Source: Panaeolus papilionaceus (Eukaryota > Basidiomycota > Agaricomycetes > Agaricales). From it: 64,000 nt of DNA. This document shows, one piece after another, positions 1 through 12,766 of the stretch; position 1 is the first letter of the stretch, and each line of letters begins with the position of its first letter. The stretch lies in contig JADNRZ010000018.1 of NCBI GenBank assembly GCA_015501605.1, positions 868,001-932,000 of the forward strand, given 5' to 3'. Both the position numbers and the translations under genes were made by a program. The notes below the pieces were generated by a model. It was not told the origin of the DNA, did not search any database, and was given only the letters and a program-made list of their open reading frames with translations.

Positions 1-607
1 AGCTGGCACAGCAGCGTCACAGGCTTTGTGAGTAGCATCCATGAGCTTGCCTCAATGAACTGACTTTCCTCCAAATCAAGTGAAGCAGCCAATGCCGTTT
101 CAAATGGGGCCAAAGAAATTGACACCGTCATTCCCCTCTCTCTTCTCCTTTCTAAACCACCGCAATACCGTGCCCTGTACCACCATCTTCGCGCAATTGT
201 CATTGCTCTCACACCCACATCTACACCACTCAAAGTCATCCTCGAAACATCCTTGATCCCCACCCAAGAGCTCAAACTAGCAGCGAGTGTCATTGCGGTG
301 GAAGCTGGTGCTGCGTTTGTCAAGACGAGCACTGGCTTTGCGGGAGGGGGTGCAACGTCCGATGACGTTAAATTAATGGCAATGAGCGTGAGGTATAAAG
401 GAGGCGTGAAAGTGAAAGCGTCGGGTGGGGTCAGAACGTTTGAAAAGTGCAAAGAGATGTTTGATGCCGGTGCGGAGCGAATTGGAACGTGAGTTCTTTG
501 TGAAATCTTTACTCTGCATCTGGCAGCACGATGATACTGCATTACTTTCTAGATCATCCGGTGCCGCAATCATGAAGGGTCTCCAGTCAGCCTCTGGTAC
601 CTATTAG
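1..607 (+). CDS. deoC: Deoxyribose-phosphate aldolase, 3' part (5' end outside window)
   Basis: Class I aldolase of deoxynucleoside breakdown: it cleaves 2-deoxyribose-5-phosphate to glyceraldehyde-3-phosphate and acetaldehyde in the cytosol. Three exons can be joined in frame: 1-27, 81-488 and 553-607, with GT-AG introns of 53 and 64 bp. The spliced product carries family motifs in order: AVSNGAKEIDTVIP (the EID aspartate of the active site), VKTSTGF (Schiff-base lysine), VKASGGVR (second active-site lysine of the proton relay) and the C-terminal IGTSSGAAIMKG, which binds phosphate in known structures. The ATG and the first third of the enzyme lie left of the window. The TGA at 61 falls inside the first intron and is not a break. 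Identification is secure; the first intron rests on continuity of the text GTAASQAFEAANAV across the join. Confidence 0.9.
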
Positions 608-3600
608 TGATAATCATTCGACTCCCATATTGTGTAGGCATAAATTTTGCTATATGACAGACATATTTCGCCACGCAGGGGGTATTAGCAGGACGTTTTA
701 CAAACCTTCTATCTTCAATGCTTCTGGCAAGTCAGTAGAAACTAATCTTGGCCTTGACGTTTGTTCGTTCATGGTCATCGGTCACTGACCGCTCTTCAAA
801 AAAATGTAGTGTATTCAAAGACGTAACAGTCTTGGGTATAGATGCGGCTGCTAAATGTTAACAGACAAACGGGGTATTATCATAAAAAATAAGTAGGATA
901 GGAAGAGGAAATGGTGTCCGTTGCTTGACGATGGTGTTTGGTAAATATTAACGGTTCGAAATACAGTCCGAGTCTATTGGGTATCAAGAAATACGGTTCT
1001 GTGGATTTGATTAAGTAAAAGACTTTTGTGAGGAAAAGAGATTATAGAATAATTTCGAACCTAATTCGTTGTGTATTAAGCGGTGTCTGATTTGACTATA
1101 CAGCCTGACAGCAAGAGGTCGAACTATTGTTGTCCCTGTTCTTGATTAATCCACCGGCATGCCGGACAATCTCCACTATGGCATCACCGATTTTTAAAAT
1201 GGCCATAGGAGGAGTAAATCCCGGTTGTGATTGTTTTGCAGCAGTAGGTGTACGGACCGGGTTGATGATAAGATGGTCATGTCCGGATTCGGTAGTTGTT
1301 GTTCCGTTGAGAGAGATCGTGGGCGCTACCACTAAGGGTGCTTTGTGCAAGTCGTTTTGCGCCGATTTTGAAGTTGTCGATAAGTTTTTTCAATTCGAAC
1401 ATTATCATGAGTGATGTATGCTTGATTCTTGATGTACAAATCGATTCGAAATGCAAAGAATAGACGAATCGTGGGGAAGACACTGGCCGACTCGAGCTGC
1501 TTGCTGGCCCATCACCCCACCGCACTCTCACTTCCTATCAGCCCAATTCCTTGCAGGACAGTAAACTAGACAATGTGTCGCCAGCCAATAGCAGGACTAC
1601 CACAGCATTTGAAACGCCGCTAACTCGGGACCCTGCCCAAGATGTTTCAATTGCGGTTTCACTCCCAGACGCAGTAGGAAGGCCGGCATCATGGCCCCCG
1701 AGGCTGTTCAATTTCACACCTTTGGGTCACCAAACGGGACTTGCACGGAACTTTCCTGTACACTTCCCTTGTTTTGCTTATCTTTACACAGGTTTTAAAG
1801 GAGAAAACTGAAGACAAGCCATCAAAATGTCACAAGTTACTATGCAGGGTCTGCCTTGTATTCCAAAGATATATAAACCAGGTGCGCTCGCATTGTTGTC
1901 CAGAATTTCCTCTTTCCTTTTCCTATCATCATCCCCCCAGCTCCATCCCCGTCGTTAAAGACGATGAACTCGCTCCCTCTATGACGGTCGAAGCCATCGA
2001 GGCTCACAGCGCGCCTACAAGTCCAAACACAAGTAAACACATACTCTCGATGCTCTCGAAGCACTATTAGCTTGGATGTAGGGGTTCGAGGGGGTTCAAG
2101 AAGTTGGGGAAAGAAAGGATCTGGGATGTATGCTGAAGCAAATACATTGCCTCTCTTCATACAGCCGGTTCTAGTTTGGTAATTGCCCTGATGCCTCCAA
2201 GCTGGGTCACGAATTTTTTTTCTTCATCTCAGCAACGCCTTTCCTTTCAGATTCACAGCATTTCATTTCATTTTTTTTTTAGCTGTACCTGAATGCCCGC
2301 ATTCTCATTGGGACCATATCCGGCTTTGGATCTGGGTGTCTCTGTAGGCTGTGACTCGGGGTCTACTGTCCTTCCAAGTCAAGGCGCCAAACACCCCATT
2401 CTTCCCTTTCGTTTCAGAGGGTGGTTTTCACCCTTCAGATATTAGTTCTAAAAATAATCCATTGATTCCATTATTAATCCTCGAGTAAAGGGTGGGTGTA
2501 GGTATCGTACAACACGACGAGAACTGGGATAGAGATACAGGAAATGCGAAGAAAAGAACACGAGAAGATTGGAAGAATGCGCCCATGAGTTGTAGCAAAT
2601 AATGATAATGGGGATGATGAAGGAAGGAAGGAAGAATGCATGATCGTAAACCCAAGCTGAGCAGACGAGTAGCAGTATCATGGTACTGAGGGGTCCACCG
2701 CCTGTTCTTCCTGTTTGTTGTTGCGCACCCAGAGGCCTAGGCCTCGTCCAACTTCTTTGAAGAACGCGCATATTGCGCTTGCGCTATGTTTCCAATTCTG
2801 TCAGAACAGGCAAACACATCAAGTAAATCTTCATAGACAAACCATGTCGCGAGAAGTTGGTAAACCCAACTCTGGATCTCGAGCATCGCGTCGCCAATCT
2901 TCAGGATACTACAGGGCGGTTGGAAAGGCGTTCGGCTTGATTGGGTCTCGGAGGGTTCGCTCTCGAAGCGAACGGGCATCGGCTGCATCTCGATATCCAT
3001 AAATTTGTGTACTTGTGGTGTGGTTAGGCAGGTGTTCTTCACTCTCAAACGTCAACGCAAAATGGTAAGGCGGTTTTCAAGTGGACGTTGGTGAGTGAAC
3101 AGGTTAAGGTGTTAATTGATGGTTATGTAAGTGTTTTATAGGTCGCGCGCTTGTTCGGGCAACAACGCGTTTGTTTGAGCCGCCCATACTTTCAATTCTA
3201 CCCAGGTCGGTACACGCTCGAAGCAGAGGGTGCAAATAACGTCGCAGAAGCTGTGAGTTTTCAATTGTCATCCTAAATTTAATATACAGCGTCAAAGGTG
3301 GTGGATGAGCGCTTGAGGGCTGTCGTGACATGATGCGCATGACACCCTCCCCAGAGGATGCTGACCCGTTAAAATGTCCAGGAGGTAGCAAGCTTCGACT
3401 TTTTGTCCCTGCTTGGGTTAGGCTATAAAATATTACGCGTTTGAAGTGGATGGAATAGGAGATATGTCGGTTTCGGAATCTGAGGAAAGGAAGGAAGAGG
3501 GAGGTAACTCAGCGTCGTCAATGCATTTATATAACATGTTGATACAGTACAAAGGTTTCCAGAAATAATTATATAGTGATTTAAAACAAGGTAGCTAGGA

Positions 3601-3894
3601 TAGCCAAAATCATGAGAGAGAAGGTTATCAGAAAGCCCCTAACACAAGTCTGGTCACGGCACCGAACTGAGCGCATCTCAGGATCCAATTTGATGGCGAC
3701 GCGGCGAAGCGTTCAGAACGCGTCGAGTTTGTGTGCAAAAAAAATGAGAGCTAGTGACCGCCTTCAGAGTCGTCGACCTCGTTCACCTCCTCATTCGAAT
3801 GGCCATGGTAACTGCCATGATATATTGGTAATTGATAAAGTCTGTGCAGAGATTCGGACACTCACCACTTGAATAAAATCGCGTCACGAGAACC
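608..3894. other. Poorly resolved 3.3-kb region with two related small peptide-coding segments
   Basis: No complete gene could be built here. Two minus-strand segments encode a similar stretch. The one at 1096-1350 contains PPMAILKIGDAIVEI; the one read from an ATG at 3000 down to 2737 contains PPCSILKIGDAMLEI. The DNA of the two differs while the peptide is kept, which suggests selection on protein. A start such as MIMFELKKLID (minus strand near 1410) lies in another frame from the first motif, so an intron or a frameshift separates them. On the plus strand a short open stretch around 1827-2070 (starting MSQVTMQGLP) has an acidic, coding-like 3' part but no convincing splice solution. The rest is AT-rich intergenic DNA. 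Confidence 0.3.
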
Positions 3895-5510
3895 TCACCA
3901 AACCAGGGTCTCGACTGGAAAACGATCAAGACAAACCTCGTATTTGGTCTCGTCTACGTGTTTAATCCAACAGTATATCTTCCCTCCCTTCCCTGTGATC
4001 TTTTGCACGGCCAGCTGGAACGATGCATCTGACGGACCATCCGGCATCCAAAACTTTCTGAATTTACGCTGGCGATCGTACATCATGATGTGGCCTGGCA
4101 CAGTGAAACCTGGGATGCCTGGTGTCTGCATCTTCACGAGAATTATCTTGTTGTAGGAAGGTCCGCTTGCGTTCGACACAGTATGCGCAGTGAAGCCTGC
4201 TCCTTGGATCTGATCTTTGCGGTTGATGATTGTCGTGTATCCGGTGCTTACACCATCTGGTCTGTCGTGTAGGACGATATCATGCCAGGTCGCGTCTTTC
4301 AGACCAACACATCGGTTTTTATGGCCCATTTGCCAGTCAATTTCTTGACATTCTAGACAGTAGATCAATCAACACGACCGGGATTGCTTTGAGGAATAAC
4401 GGATGACTCACTGCCGCTGCAATAGACGACAGAAAGGCATTTGTCGCATCTGGCTCTAGCATGTGGTTGACCACATACAACACATCCAGTATTCTTTGAC
4501 AAGCTTCCCAACTCCCGCATTCCTATTGACCCGAGCGGTAGAACAAACGACGCCTTGAAGTTTCCAGGCTTCCTCGCCGCCTTTTTGCGATGATCAACTG
4601 TAAGGCGTTGGCTGTTATGGTCCCAGAGCGCAAGCAAGACCTTGCGTTCCAACTCGCTAATGACCACTGTAGGGCTATATCGACTTGGGGGCGTGATGAG
4701 TTCAAGGGCATTATGATCTGGCAGGATTTGGTGGTTGTAGTAGAATAGTATCAAGGGTGTGTCATCGTTGATTCTGTGGACCGATACCGTCTATTGTGTA
4801 AGCCAGAGTTATCGTTAAGCATGTTGCTCATGGTACCCTGTAACAAATGACGAACCTGGAATTCTATAAGCCAATCCTTCCCCGCCCCGACAAAGTATAC
4901 TCGACTTCTACTATCAACGTCAAATGCGTATCCAAGTCCCATCATTGTGTGCTTCAATTCAGTGAAAATCTCCGTTATCGGGGATGTTGCTCCCAATTTC
5001 AGCTCCCATGAAACAGGAGCGCTTCCTATTGTGCGCAGAGAGTGATAAGGATGAAAATGAATGGATTGTTGTTGTACCTACTAGCCTCTCGAGGCTCTTA
5101 TATACATGTAGATAATATTTATCTAGAATATTCTACCAATATGAAGTAATACCAAGAGTGGGCGCTAAGACAAAGCTGACTAATCTACGAGCGACTAAGA
5201 CTACGAAATAATATCTGGAATATTCGAGGATATTCCCAATACTTCCCATAACGGCCTCCTCCACGCTGAGACGCTGCATGGCCTTTGCAACCTTCTTGTC
5301 GTCGTCGGCCCACTTGGGAAAGTTGTGAGGTTCCAGCTTTTTCTTGGATTCATAGTGAAAGAGCTCGTCAAAACGTTGGGAGAATTGGAGAGCTTTAATG
5401 ACCCGCTTGTCAAGCTCTTCGACAGGTATTGTGCAGTTGTGAGGTAATTCAGCGCCGAAGGAGTTGAGCGTGGCGAGCATTTCATCGCGCTGAAAAAGTA
5501 CAGGGGCCAT
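3895..5510 (-). CDS. MYND-type zinc-finger protein
   Basis: The start at 5510 gives MAPVLFQRDEML, and at least four exons follow on the minus strand. The middle exons encode an acidic and aromatic region (WELKLGATSPITEIF and onwards) with no family I recognise. After it comes a MYND finger: CVVCGQPHARARCDKC, then VVYC, then after an intron ECQEIDWQMGHKNRC, which supplies the paired cysteines and the terminal Cys-His-Cys cluster of the fold. About 140 residues follow the finger and end at ETLVW. MYND fingers are usually protein-protein interaction modules, and many Agaricomycete genes carry one at the C-terminal end of otherwise unknown proteins. The finger is clear; the exon borders between 4996 and 5250 are uncertain. 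The stop lies next to a GTGAGG that could be a donor, so a further 3' exon is possible. Confidence 0.7.
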
Positions 5511-6118
5511 GGTGGTGGTATGAATGAAGCTGTTGTCAAGAGATGTATTATGAACGCAAGTTATCGGACGTTCCCCTGATCGAATCCGGCCCAATGCAAT
5601 TTCACTCCAACTCGAACCCAAGAGGGACAACTCATAAGATTAGCTTCAACAGCCTTCAATAAGACGGGTACCTAGTTGTATAGATATTTGGAATATTACA
5701 TACATGAAACTCCAAGACTTATTCTTTGATTCGTTGAGAGGCCACAAGCAACCTATGACTGACAGAAAAAAATATCGTGATTGTGAGATGAGATTGTGGG
5801 ATATCGAGTATCAGGAAACAATTGGTTCGTAAATACAAAATGAGAAGCGAAGGGATATAAATGATCCACAATAATGAGATGCGCAGCATCACGAAGAAGA
5901 AAAAAAGCGAAGAGAAAAGTAACACAGGATATGGGCTAGGGAAACGAGGACATGATGAAATGCGGTATGGTGATGTGTACAGATGGTGCTAGAGCATGTG
6001 ATATGCGTATGTATATGAAGTCACTGTCAGGCGTCGAATGAAAAAATAGAAGGAATATTGCACAACGGACTGAAAGGGTATAACGCGTCCAGAAGACTGG
6101 GAGGAATTACTGATACGT
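5511..6118. other. Intergenic, 3' side of the FunK1 gene
   Basis: About 600 bp between the MYND gene start and the FunK1 stop. It is AT-rich with many short open frames in all directions, and none shows recognisable protein sequence. It must hold the MYND gene promoter and the terminator of the kinase gene, but no clear TATA box or repeat was picked out. Confidence 0.4.
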
Positions 6119-8696
6119 TCATGAAGCCTGGGCAGCTTGAGTCTTCATGATCCTGGCACTCCTCCGATTGACTATAGGTTGACCAGCATCAGTATTCGAA
6201 GCTAAAGGCGGCGCTGGCTGAGCTGACTGCACCGCACGTCGGGTCGACGGTCCAGATTTCTGGTTGTTGGTGCGAGATTTATCCCCAGTGCGTCGTGATT
6301 TGGTTTTCGTGGCACGAGCTCGAGTGTTAGGCATGGAACGAGATTTCTTCAACGGCCTGTCATCCTCAGAGTCGTTGTCGTTGTCTGAGGCTTCCGAATC
6401 ATCGTTGGAACCACCTGCAGATGAGTCACGAGAAGATGCGACGGCATGGATGGTTCGTTTAGAGGACGACCGAACAACGACAGTGGCAGGGGGCAAGTCG
6501 GGTGGGGATGTCATCGCAGTCGCAGGTGTTGTGGGTTGAAGCGCAGCAATTGCCTCCAGCTTTGTGATCGCGGCGTCAAACATATTAATGAGGGCGTTGT
6601 AGTGGTCAGAAGCTTCGAGTGACAATTTTTCTTGATCCACAGGTGTTTTTTGGTGCGATAGCGTTTGTTTGTTGGACATATGGTCATAAAGGAATGAGCC
6701 CATTTTTTGCACAAGGTCAAGGGTCTCCTGTCCCCATTGAGCGTCAAAACCACCCCACATGGCCAAGGCATTCAATTTACACATCCCCAGAAAACCGATC
6801 TTGCTCTGGATCGCAATGCCTGGATCAGCCTCGAAGGTTGTGTAAAGTTTGGGAGGATCAGGGTTAATTCTAGGTGTTGCGTTGACAGGAGGAAGCTGGC
6901 CAGCTAAAATCCAAACCAGAACCCAGAACACTGATTCCAAGTCATCCAGATAGTCGTGTAGTTGTTTAAAAGCGGATTTTTGACTGCTGTTGAGGACGCT
7001 AACGGATTGGAATGCGCGAGTCCCCTAATTGAATTACAACAAACAAAGGAGTCAGTGAATCATCATTGTTCCACCTACCGTGCACATACCGTTCGAAAGT
7101 CAACTTCGTGGCTGGTCGTCTCCCGATCGATTTTGACACCGAGTTCAAAGTCGATCAAATTGCCGTACTTTTCCCCTTCAGACGGGGCGTTGGGGTCAAT
7201 GGCGTAAAGAATGTTGTTGGTGCTGATATCACGATGCAGAATCTTCTTCTTGCTCCAGACATCTTGGTGAACTGTGAATATCAATTAATTAAGTATTGGA
7301 GGCAGCCACATCACATGCACAAAGAAATACACACCTTGAATAGCGTCACGCAGAGCTTTCAAAAGCAGAACAAGGTCGGTAACGTGGTCGATGGTGGGAC
7401 CATACTCTTCTAAAAGCAAGCGATAGAGAACACGGTCATGGAAGTCAGCGGGTTTGAACGTCCCCGCTTTCATCCCCCGGAGTGTAGACATCTTGCTTCC
7501 AACCTCCTGGGCAACGAGCAGCTTGCTAACACCGACGATATCCTTGAGCTCCTTCAGAATAGCGCCCTCGCGTGGTTCTCGGGAGACATTGATGAATTGC
7601 TGCTTCAAAAGATGCTTCTTCCCAGTTGTATTGTCGGTCACTCTCCAGCAGATCGTCGCCCTGCCCCAAAGGCTCCACGTGTGCCATCGGACTGAGGTCT
7701 CAGTCAGTTCAAACGAGGTCGTATCACCCTTCATCGAGAAAACGTGTTTGCCCGACTCGTTGATGCGGACAGTCGTGTCAAACCCAAGATCTGCGGGATT
7801 GCTGGACGAAATGAGGGCTAATGCCTGGACCAGTTTGCTCGAGCCCTTACAGCGGTAGTTGATCCAGTCCGAGTAGAGAGCACCACAACGGTCATATCTA
7901 TAGAGGCGAAACGATCTCTCGGTAATGCAGAGCCCATAAACAAAAATACGGGTTGGATGGGAGATAAAACATTGTCTAAGGGGTCTATAAGTAAAGAAAG
8001 ACCAAAACACATTACAGGGAAAGACACATACCGAGCGTAAGAACAAAATTGGATCTCCCAAGCTTGGTTCATTGAATTTGACTTTGGTATCTTGTCATAT
8101 CGCTTGGCGTCAATAAAGCTTGCACAAGAACGCCACGCCACAGCTTGATCTTGGCGTCGAAACTGTGGACCTGCGCCGGCTACGAGGAAGTCGGGGGCAG
8201 TTTTGAGCTCATCTCCGTCTTCCATTTTGACTAGCTTGCCTTGTTTCAAGTGGAAAACCGATCGGTTAGATGTGTTGTGGAAGAATGCCAATATTTCTTC
8301 GAAAATGGGGAGAAGCTTTGGGTAGAGCTTTTTTTCGTCGTCTACAGCCATTCGGATGTCTTTCCAATCGCCGGCAACCTGACTGAAGTGCTTGCTACTA
8401 TGCAGGAAGCTATCGACGTCAGAGGCCTTTGCAGCCTTCTTAAGGAGGTTGTTGACCGTGCTTTTATTGGGGAAAGGAAGGATAGCACCCGCCATTTCAT
8501 CCTTCAATGCGGTCTTTGCTAAAGAAAGGTTGTCGAAGCCTGTCATCTTGTTTGATGTTCCCGGTCTAAATGGAGTATCGGGAGTACCAGTAGGACAAGA
8601 TTGGACGGGTTTAGCAGAAGTGGCTTGAGCCTGGGGCGCGTTTGGCGGTGCAAAAGAGACAGAGTGTGTCTTTGGTTTGGGGATAGAAGTGACCAT
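6119..8696 (-). CDS. FunK1-family protein kinase, copy 1
   Basis: A predicted Ser/Thr-type kinase of the FunK1 family, greatly expanded in mushroom-forming fungi. The start at 8696 gives MVTSIPKPKTHSVSF; the upstream in-frame codons include no better ATG context. The N-terminal FunK1 region (about 260 residues) is followed by the kinase lobe: the LLKQQFINV beta-strand carrying a candidate ATP lysine, the FHDRVLYRLLLEEYG helix, the catalytic loop LHRDISTNNILY and LIDFELGV at the DFG position, with Glu in place of Gly as is common in FunK1. A C-terminal region with DDLESVFWVLVWILAG follows, then a Ser/Arg/Lys-rich tail with acidic Ser-Asp repeats ending at 6119. Several introns of 50-80 bp interrupt it, for example near 6950-7070 and 7285. 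Copy 2 at 43218-45720 has the same order and the same SFAP-type N-terminus. Confidence 0.85.
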
Positions 8697-11160
8697 GATC
8701 AGCGAGAAAATAGGGACGAAATGCAATAAACTTACCTCTGTCTAGCGTGTATTTATATATAAAAAACTAAAGCTTCCGATATAAAGGCATTATAATGGTC
8801 GTAGTTGATGTTCAAGTTGATTGCTGGGCCACTGTAGTCGACGCGACCATTGTTCACTCGATGGTGTCACACGTGATCGTGTCACATCGACCTCTTGGCG
8901 ACCTTAGAACCGATCTCCGACCGTCCAAAACCCAACAATATCACCGAAAACAATGAGCAAAGTCTACTTTCCGCATTTATCTTAAATTAATACAATGAGC
9001 ATTCGAGCTCTGGAACCTGGAATTCGGACTTACAGCCAGTCATAGTGAGTCCCACCTGAAATAAATAGATTATTAAATACCTATACTTATATGATTGCAT
9101 AAAATCAAGATTCAAATATATTATTCCAGGATTATTTACCCGTAAGATAGATTAGACTTAAGGGCAATGATGTAAGTTACTTTTGTAGACACTCATCTGA
9201 TGGCCTTGACGATGCACATTGGATTCAGATGGCCATGGCTCCAGGCTGATTAACCATCTGCTCACATCTTAGCCAAGAAAAGCGAGTTATGCACACTCAT
9301 AAAACTACTCTAGATCTACCCTTTTTTGGAACGAGCCCAGAATTTTTGAGCTTTATTCCCCCGCGGATCTACGCACCCAGGCCTATGATGGCGCATGCTG
9401 CAAGTGAGCAAGAGACAATCACGAAGACCAGTGTTCATTGTCCGGATAGACGGATCTAAAATACAATGCTCACCCACCTAACTTACTTGTTTTTAACATA
9501 AGCCATCTGCGTTGATGCAGTAATCTAATAATTCCTTTTCTTTTCTCGCTACCGCACCTGCAAAAATTATAGTGTATATCGGGTCTGGAATTTGTATAGA
9601 CAAAATTAGCAATATTGTAAAGCACATATATACATATTTACAACCGTTACTTAACATTTAGTGCGGCGGCGGCGACTCCCGCAGTCTCCGCGTGTCCGTG
9701 ATATATGGAAGCGCACTCAGAACAATGAGATCCTCGCACGTGTGGTCTGGTTTGGGATGAGTCGAATCATGATAAGATCATCCATTGTTCGACAAGAAAA
9801 TTTGCAATTGGCGTTAGGTATATACTGAATAGCTTCCTCATTTAATGCCACGCACGTTAGCTCCAGCTACTCCTTCGATTAGTTAGCAAGTGTCTGAATA
9901 ACTTGTGGTTGATCGATCAGCTGCACCCATATGGACAAACAGGGACAAACATGAAACTTCGTTCCAAGCCTTCTCGGGTGTTTAGGAGGCAATCGTTCAC
10001 CGGTTTAACGTTATCGCTATAATCACTTTAGAAGCTGGAATTTTTTGATAAAAACGCCGTAACATTCAAGGAAAAATGTGATGATTTCATGAAATACACG
10101 ACTACAATCTTGGCTGGGGGCACAAACTGAGGAAGGAAATAAACACCGGACACAGAAGTCTTGAACTTGAAGGCAAAAGGGTGCCACCAAGCGTCCTTTT
10201 GAAGACTATAGAAGACCGGTCTCCTCTAACGACCGCAATAGTGTTCCCCAGGTCGATGATTAGGGCTCCCAGTAAGGTGCCGCCCCTTCACTCCGCTTCG
10301 CAATCAATCTTGGATTCTCCAACCTGCCTCCAAGACGAGTCCATTGACTGTGTCAATCATAGATATTAAAGTAGTTCACACCAATAACCTTGTCCGACAG
10401 CTCGAGGGAAATTAGATGAACAATAATAAAGATGATTGCTAATGATCAGGTGGGAAACCTGTCAGCCTAAGCGTCTCAAGTGATTCGCGATCGAATAGGT
10501 GAGACGATTAAAATTAAAGGCTTCCACAACATCGACCATAATACTCCTACAGCTACCATGAACCAATTATGAATCGCTTTAGGTCCAGCTTAAGTATATG
10601 AAGCCGATGAAAAGATGCGCACTGCACTTGCAAAATTCTACTGGAGTGTTGATTTGATCTAATGTGATTATTTGCTCAACACCGCATAGTCCCGATTTCC
10701 CCACACATCGCCAGTGTGTAGTCTCTTTAAAATGCATTTAATGCTCCGCGTAGAGCCAGAAAACGTCAATGTAATGTGTTCCACGACGAGCTCGAAGATC
10801 AATGCTAAAAATAGATTGAAACGGCACTCTATACTTATAACAAGATGAACTTATGATGATAAAGTCCATTCCTACTTATCACTGCTCGCTTATGTCACCC
10901 ATTAGACGTTGGTGGGAGTAAACCCGTCCAAATGAATGGTGTAACGGTGTTGGTACATATGTCTGATGAGTTTTATATGGCGGTCTTCAAGGAGATCGGC
11001 TGCTATTTTTAGACGCCTCAGCATAAGTCCGCCGGTGTGCTTCATACATATCATCAAGCGATGACCGGGTCTCTAACTCGTACCTTGAGGTATAAATACA
11101 AGGTGGAGACAAGAGTAAATCTCTTCGCTTCGTTCCCCTCCCTAGAGACAGTCGACTGCA
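8697..11160. other. Gene-poor 2.5-kb intergenic region
   Basis: Between the divergent FunK1 and DUF6533 genes. Only short open frames without recognisable content occur, for example a 62-codon frame at 10181. A GC-rich patch GGCGGCGGCGACTCC lies near 9663. No inverted repeats, tandem repeats, RNA gene or transposon remnant was recognised by eye. Confidence 0.5.
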
Positions 11161-12766
11161 ATGACTTCGATGGACCTCGCTTCGTTAACGGAGAGCTCGC
11201 TTGCGACAGCAGCTCAACATTTGTGCGTCGATCCTTCTTTGTATCACGAGTGAAATCTCTGAAGACCTTTTGTTTGGATAGGAATGTAGGGAGATACTTT
11301 CAAGGAGCAGCATATGTGATGCTGGTATATGATCATTGTACGTTGCTCATCCACCGTCTGGTTATAAGACACTCATTGCGGTCGACATTGATTAAATACA
11401 GTGCTCACTTTGCAGGACGAGGTATGAAAGCAGTATTAGAACAGTTGATTATCATTTTCTGACCTCCACAATCAAATCCAAAGGTGGAGCATATATGGAA
11501 GAAAAAACTAACTCTTGGGACCATTCTATTTCTGCTAAATCGTTATGGTGCTCTGTTCTCAGTAATTATAGTGATTATTGGTAAGATTCACTCTCCCACT
11601 TCTCCATGTTACGTATGACTAAGACATTCGCGCGCATCAAGCCTATAACGATCAGAGCTGGGGAGAAAAATCGTAAGCTGACCTTCGAATCTCGTCCATC
11701 CATTTACACAGGGTAACTGACAAAGGTTCGTCTCGTAGGTGCCATAACTTCGTGATATATGAAGCAGCAGTGGTCATAGCCCTCGTCGGAAGTGAGTATC
11801 TTCTTTCATTTTACCCGAAATATCACTTTGATCAATGCTAACAAGTACCATCCAGTCTGTGAACGTACGTCACACGTATAGCAAGCCTTAAGCATTCAAG
11901 CGCTCACGACGTCCCTTCGAAGTGATCATGATCCTCCGAGTATACGCCCTCTACGAATGCTCAAAAACTATGCTTAGCGTGCTCCTTTCTATGCTACTGG
12001 GACACATAGTTGTGACCATTGTTGCGGCGCGCAAGGGTTTCGGTAAGCGTTCTATCCTCCCCACGAGCGCTCGTTGATTAACGTTTCGTCGTGTAGCTCT
12101 CCCGCTACCCCCTGGCCTGACAGGTACACTCAAGCACTTACGTCTGTCGAACGAAAGGCTAACCCGCGTTGACGAGCAGCATGCATTCTCAGTGGATCGA
12201 GTTTCATCTTCGGTAAGGCTGCGGTTCTTCTCAGTGGGGCGAAAGGTTTTACAAATACTAATCAAATGTTTCAGCCTCTTTCTGGATCATTCCTTTGATT
12301 ATGGATTCGACGATGTTCGGCTTAACTATGTGGCGTGGCCGTGGATATTTCCGTGCCCGCTCATTTACTTCACGGTAAGCACCCTTCGATGCCATCACGG
12401 ATTTCTTCATATCTGAGCGCCAGTGAAACCGCGACCATAGAGTGATGCACATTCTCTTGCGAGACGGAGCCATCTATTTCTTCGCCATCTTCTCAGCCAA
12501 CATAATCGGCTTCCTAATATTCATGGTAAGCATAAAGCTTGATTTTCTCCTCATTTCGAAGCACCTGAGGACCAACATGGCAATTATGACGACAGCTCAG
12601 TCCAGTTGACCTAAAATATATCGGCGCGACCTTTGGCCAATGTATCACCTCGGTGATGGTTTCTCGTCTGATGATGAATTTGAAATCGGCAGCTGTGAAT
12701 CCTCCGCTAGAGCAGCAAATATGGGACTTGAATCACAATGATCGTGCCCATTACTTGGACCTCTAG
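11161..12766 (+). CDS. DUF6533-domain multi-pass membrane protein, copy 1
   Basis: Member of a large Agaricomycete family of predicted seven-span membrane proteins of unknown function. The start at 11161 gives MTSMDLASLTESSL. The first exons are 11161-11222, 11282-11337, 11402-11421 (a 20-nt microexon) and 11484-11580. They join into the hallmark sequence YVMLVYDHLLTLQDEVEHIW, then KKKLTLGTILFLLNRYG. Later exons give FVIYEAAVVIALVG, the conserved MILRVYALYE, a hydrophobic LLSMLLGHIVVTIVA, the span LLRDGAIYFFAIFSANIIG and the closing LKYIGATFGQCITSVMVSRL, before a soluble tail ending HYLDL. At least ten small introns are needed. Hydrophobic blocks fit about seven helices. A receptor role is often guessed for the family but nothing here shows a ligand or partner. 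Confidence 0.8.

Noticed and set aside
1096..1350. Possible lipopeptide pheromone precursor, because the frame ends CQAV like a CaaX box
   Set aside because: The middle residues are not aliphatic, the frame starts with TTG instead of ATG, the related segment at 2737-3048 lacks such an end, and no pheromone receptor or homeodomain gene is nearby.
10181..10369. 62-codon plus-strand frame in the long intergenic region
   Set aside because: Length is expected by chance and no recognisable residues or neighbouring exons support it.
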